Below, piece after piece: positions 61,272-64,000 of a stretch of DNA of 64,000 nucleotides; the first letter of the stretch is position 1, and each line of letters begins with the position of its first letter. Below the pieces are notes generated by a model, which was not told where the DNA came from, made no database searches, and was given only the letters and a program-made list of their open reading frames with translations. Made by a program: the position numbers and the translations under genes. The stretch covers positions 8,437 through 72,436 of the forward strand of contig JAEWUG010000032.1 in the NCBI GenBank assembly GCA_023397215.1. Reading direction: 5' to 3'. The stretch is from Nanobdellota archaeon (GTDB lineage: Archaea; Nanobdellota; Nanobdellia; Pacearchaeales; GW2011-AR1).

Positions 61272-62564
61272 TTAACTAATAAATTTAAGAAATCCATCTA
61301 TTATTCTTCCAAAAAGAGTAATTCCATAATCTGAAATAACAATTCTTTCAGTACAACCAGGACAACTCCCACCACAATCTATTTCAGTTTCATCCCCATT
61401 TTTTATTCCATCAAAACAATGATCACAATATCTTTTTGTTTGTTTGTTTGATAAATCTATATTTAAGAAAGGTTCGTTTAAACTTCCTTTTTCAATAGAA
61501 GCAATTAATTCATTATTTAATTTATTATAAATTCCTATATATTCTCTACCACACTTTGTATAAGGTTGAGAAAACACATCCATTACAAGAGAACAATTTT
61601 TTTGTTCAATTGTTGGATTTAAACATTTATTTGTATCAATACATGTTCTTGTTTGAATTCCATTATAAGAATATTCATTATTTGATAAAGTTAAAAAATC
61701 ATAATCTATATTACACATAGACCAATTTGTGCACTGGATTTTAGGAATACACTCTTTATTACAAGGAATCTTTTGAGGTCTGTTTATTTCTGTACCACAA
61801 TTATTTTCATCAATACATGTAGGAGTACTAAATCCATCTAAACATTTACTCCAAGTACAAGTCCATTTTTCAGTACAAGATTGATTACATTGTCTAATTC
61901 TTGAAGGTAAATTTATTCTAAAAGAACAATTTTTTTCATCAACACATTCTCTTCTTTGAGAACCATCAATACATTCTCCCCATTCTTCACAGACCCAATT
62001 TGGTTCACATATTGATTCCCAAACTTTTTCAAAATTAACAAAGCCACTATCAATATTATCTGAAGGATTAGAATTTTCTAAATCTGAGAAATCATTTAAA
62101 GAAACATTATTTATTAAATTTAAAGTGATATTTCTCTCACCACTCGAAAGTTCTGCAGGACAATAATTTAAAGAAAAATATCTTGGACTTGAACAAGAAT
62201 TTATATTTTCAGAGATTAAAAATAATTTTAATGTTAAAGGATTTCTTTTTGCAGGAATTTTTAAAGAACTTGACTGTCCTATTCTAGGTAAATCTTTTAT
62301 TGAATAACTCTTGTCGAAAAAGTCAAAAAATTGAATGTCTATTTGATTTACATTATAAGAAGTATCTAGTGTTTTTAACTCAAAAAAAATGTTCCCAGAA
62401 AAGGCATCGTAACAAGCATCATATTCAAATAAGTCCATATTATTTATATCAATACAAGTTTTTATTTCACTTTTTTCTTTATAAGAATAATAAATGAAAA
62501 AGATATTTATCAATAAGAAAAATAATATTGATATAAGAATAATTAATAAAGTTTTTTTCTTCAT
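61272..62564 (-). CDS. Secreted Cys-rich protein with thrombospondin-like repeats
   Basis: 430 residues. An N-terminal signal anchor (LLIILISILFFLLINIFFIY) precedes an Ig-like region and then at least three repeats like WVCEEWGECIDGSQRREC, WTCTWSKCLDGFSTPTC and IQCTNWSMC, the W-x-x-W-x-x-C...R-x-C layout of TSP1-type modules. A last part YCDHCFDGIKNGDETEIDCG has calcium-like acidic residues. About thirty cysteines suggest many disulfides. Surface adhesion is plausible; partner unknown. Confidence 0.75.
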   Translation of the reverse strand: MKKKTLLIILISILFFLLINIFFIYYSYKEKSEIKTCIDINNMDLFEYDACYDAFSGNIFFELKTLDTSYNVNQIDIQFFDFFDKSYSIKDLPRIGQSSSLKIPAKRNPLTLKLFLISENINSCSSPRYFSLNYCPAELSSGERNITLNLINNVSLNDFSDLENSNPSDNIDSGFVNFEKVWESICEPNWVCEEWGECIDGSQRRECVDEKNCSFRINLPSRIRQCNQSCTEKWTCTWSKCLDGFSTPTCIDENNCGTEINRPQKIPCNKECIPKIQCTNWSMCNIDYDFLTLSNNEYSYNGIQTRTCIDTNKCLNPTIEQKNCSLVMDVFSQPYTKCGREYIGIYNKLNNELIASIEKGSLNEPFLNIDLSNKQTKRYCDHCFDGIKNGDETEIDCGGSCPGCTERIVISDYGITLFGRIIDGFLKFIS

Positions 62565-62565
62565 T

Positions 62566-63483
62566 TTAATTTTTTAATTTTCTTTTTTTTCTTTTTAATT
62601 CTTTTAAATATTCTTTACCTTTTTTAGGATGAACATTAATATCTTCATACCAGGTTTTATTATTCATAGGAGAAGTTTTGTTATCTTTAATATTTATTTT
62701 TTTTATGGGAATTTTCTTTTGATCTTTTTTTAATAATGTTTTTTGTAACTTTTCTTGTTCTTTTATTTTTTTTTGAGTTTCCTTTAATAAAATAGTATTC
62801 TTTTTTTCATGTTTATTTAATTCATATTGTTTCTTTTCTAATTCTTTTAATAATGATTGTTGTTGTTTTGTTAATTGATATTTTTTTAATTTTAAGAGTT
62901 CATTTATCTGTTGTTCTATTTCTGCTGCTTGCATCATTGGGGTTAATTCTTCGGTTAAATTTTTTTTGTTAGAAACAGAATCTAATGTTTTTTTTATTTT
63001 AGGAGGTATTTCTTTTTTATCAAATATTTTTTTACTTCTTGTAGAAAAGTCAATTAAATGAATCAATTTTGTTTTTAATTCTTCTATATCAGAATATCTT
63101 ACTTCATTTGTGGAATAATATAATTCAAACATTTTTTGACAAATATCTTCATATTTTGTTAATTTTTTTTCTTTAAAATAATCTACTAAAGAAGAATAAC
63201 TCATTGTTTCTTCTAAATTAAAATCTTCTTTAAGGTATTTTTTTAAATAATCATTAATAATTGATAAACGTTCAACTGAAGATTCTTTAGAATTTATCTC
63301 TTTAATTATATCTTCTGTTTTACTCTTTACATAACTATCTAATTCAATAGATTCTTTTTTTTTCGTAACTTTTTTATCTGTTAAAATAAGAACTATTCCG
63401 ATTATTATTGAAATAATTACTAAACTTAAAAGTAAAAGAATTCTAGGATCAGAAAATAAAGAATTTGATATAAACCACCTCAT
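62566..63483 (-). CDS. Membrane-anchored coiled-coil protein
   Basis: 305 residues with one membrane helix (SDPRILLLLSLVIISIIIGIV) near the N terminus and a long, lysine-rich cytoplasmic part. A helical globular region (about 60-150) is followed by a coiled coil (EQQINELLKLKKYQLTKQQQ and beyond). It stops one base before the TSP-like gene, so the two are probably cotranscribed. No family recognised. Confidence 0.6.
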   Translation of the reverse strand: MRWFISNSLFSDPRILLLLSLVIISIIIGIVLILTDKKVTKKKESIELDSYVKSKTEDIIKEINSKESSVERLSIINDYLKKYLKEDFNLEETMSYSSLVDYFKEKKLTKYEDICQKMFELYYSTNEVRYSDIEELKTKLIHLIDFSTRSKKIFDKKEIPPKIKKTLDSVSNKKNLTEELTPMMQAAEIEQQINELLKLKKYQLTKQQQSLLKELEKKQYELNKHEKKNTILLKETQKKIKEQEKLQKTLLKKDQKKIPIKKINIKDNKTSPMNNKTWYEDINVHPKKGKEYLKELKRKKRKLKN

Positions 63484-63576
63484 GAAAAATTTAATTTAAG
63501 GAGATATAAAAACATTACTCTAATACTAATTTTGAATAAACTAAATATTTAAAAAGGATAATTGTAAGAATAAGTT

Positions 63577-63816
63577 ATGGTAAACACAATTGAGAGACCC
63601 TTGGATCTTTTGAATTCTGCAAAAGGCAAGGAAATCTTGGTGCAATTAAAATCTGGCAAGCAATTTGTTGGAGCTTTAATAGCATTTGATATACACATTA
63701 ATGTGGTATTAGAAAATGCTAAAGAGATAGAAAATGGTGAACAAACAAGAAGTTATGGATTAACATTCTTGAGAGGAGACACTATTGTATTTATTTCACC
63801 AAATGCATCCAGTTAA
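63577..63816 (+). CDS. Sm-like archaeal protein (Lsm)
   Basis: 79 residues with Sm1 (KGKEILVQLKSGKQFVGALI, then FDIHINVVLENA) and Sm2 (LTFLRGDTIVFISP) motifs. It forms rings that bind U-rich RNA. TATA-like atttaaaaag is about 28 bases upstream. In many archaea L37e follows directly; here the next gene is convergent. Confidence 0.96.
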   Translation: MVNTIERPLDLLNSAKGKEILVQLKSGKQFVGALIAFDIHINVVLENAKEIENGEQTRSYGLTFLRGDTIVFISPNASS

Positions 63817-63887
63817 ATTTAGCGATTTGCCCTTGATTTTTCGCAAAAAGGCATGAATTTCTAAAGAATTATTTTATTTAGATGTTT

Positions 63888-64000
63888 CTATATTTCAAAA
63901 GAATCAAGATCATTAACAACAATTGAATTTTTAAAAATTTCTTTTGCTTGTTTTTCAATTTGTTTTGGAATATCAGAATATCTCTGAGATAAATGAAATA
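63888..64000 (-). CDS. rnz: Ribonuclease Z, C-terminal end (partial)
   Basis: Minus-strand frame open to the right edge, stop at 63888-63890. The last 36 residues read F-HLSQRYSDIPKQIEKQAKE then IFKNSIVVNDLDSFEI, matching the RNase Z end in which H-x-S-x-R-Y carries a metal-binding histidine and N-D-L-D the final aspartate. RNase Z trims 3' ends of tRNA precursors, needed here because the tRNA genes lack CCA. Confidence 0.82.
   Translation of the reverse strand, partial: FHLSQRYSDIPKQIEKQAKEIFKNSIVVNDLDSFEI

Overview
The window is a compact, strongly AT-rich archaeal chromosome segment. It carries archaeal information-processing genes: MCM, DnaG primase, RadB, archaeal-type RNA polymerase subunit E with Spt4, ribosomal proteins eS24, eS31, L40e, L41e, uS2, L1, L10 and L12, EndA, RtcB with archease, GatE, Kae1, Trm5 and an Sm-like protein. 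Alongside these are bacterial-type GrpE-DnaK-DnaJ, small Cys-rich secreted proteins, a DUF5652 membrane protein and many class III-signal pilins. This mix suggests a DPANN archaeon of the Woesearchaeota/Pacearchaeota (Nanoarchaeota) kind; that assignment is inference. Most genes start about 24-26 bases after a TATA box, so leaderless mRNAs appear to be the rule. A few genes stand out by having a clear Shine-Dalgarno sequence.

Layout. 0-5 kb: a PUA-domain gene end, MCM, a zinc-ribbon protein and CDC48. 5-9 kb: dnaJ, dnaK and grpE read leftward, divergent from a winged-helix regulator, with a perfect inverted repeat over the grpE TATA box. 9-19 kb: two groups of pilin-like genes (one with its secretion ATPase), tRNA-Gln, a DgkA-like kinase, the tiny L41e gene, EndA, GlyRS and uS2. 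19-31 kb: a MacB-type ABC exporter, thermosome, ValRS, topoisomerase I, RadB and ScpA. 32-35 kb: an intergenic hairpin, the rpoE1-spt4-eS24-eS31 operon, a structured RNA leader and DnaG, then L40e.

35.3-40.6 kb is the accessory region. It holds tRNA-Glu with a duplicated 5' end, a tyrosine recombinase, a convergent ATPase-nuclease of the DUF234 type with a large palindromic operator, a tRNA-like relic, and a 435-residue protein built of 31 exact decapeptide repeats. 40.6-49 kb: signal peptidase, Kae1, a membrane-bound regulator with a SIMPL protein, GatB, the L1-L10-L12 operon and GatE. 49-64 kb: eIF5A, a receptor-like protein with a degenerate nucleotidyl-cyclase domain, RtcB-archease, Ogg2, superoxide reductase and rubrerythrin, Trm5, thioredoxin reductase, an RPA-like protein, a DHH phosphoesterase, tRNA-Ser with the unexpected anticodon AGA, tRNA-Met(CAU) beside a decayed copy, secreted and membrane-anchored proteins, Sm-like protein and the end of RNase Z.

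How they fit together: EndA, RtcB and archease form a complete tRNA intron removal and ligation set. GatE is half of the archaeal GatDE enzyme, and the local tRNA-Gln has the A1-U72 pair GatDE needs, while tRNA-Glu has G1-C72. Superoxide reductase, rubrerythrin and thioredoxin reductase point to an anaerobe that meets oxygen. The observations most worth following are tRNA-Ser(AGA), the heat-shock operator with its regulator, the dnaG leader RNA, the decapeptide-repeat protein and the pseudo-cyclase receptor.
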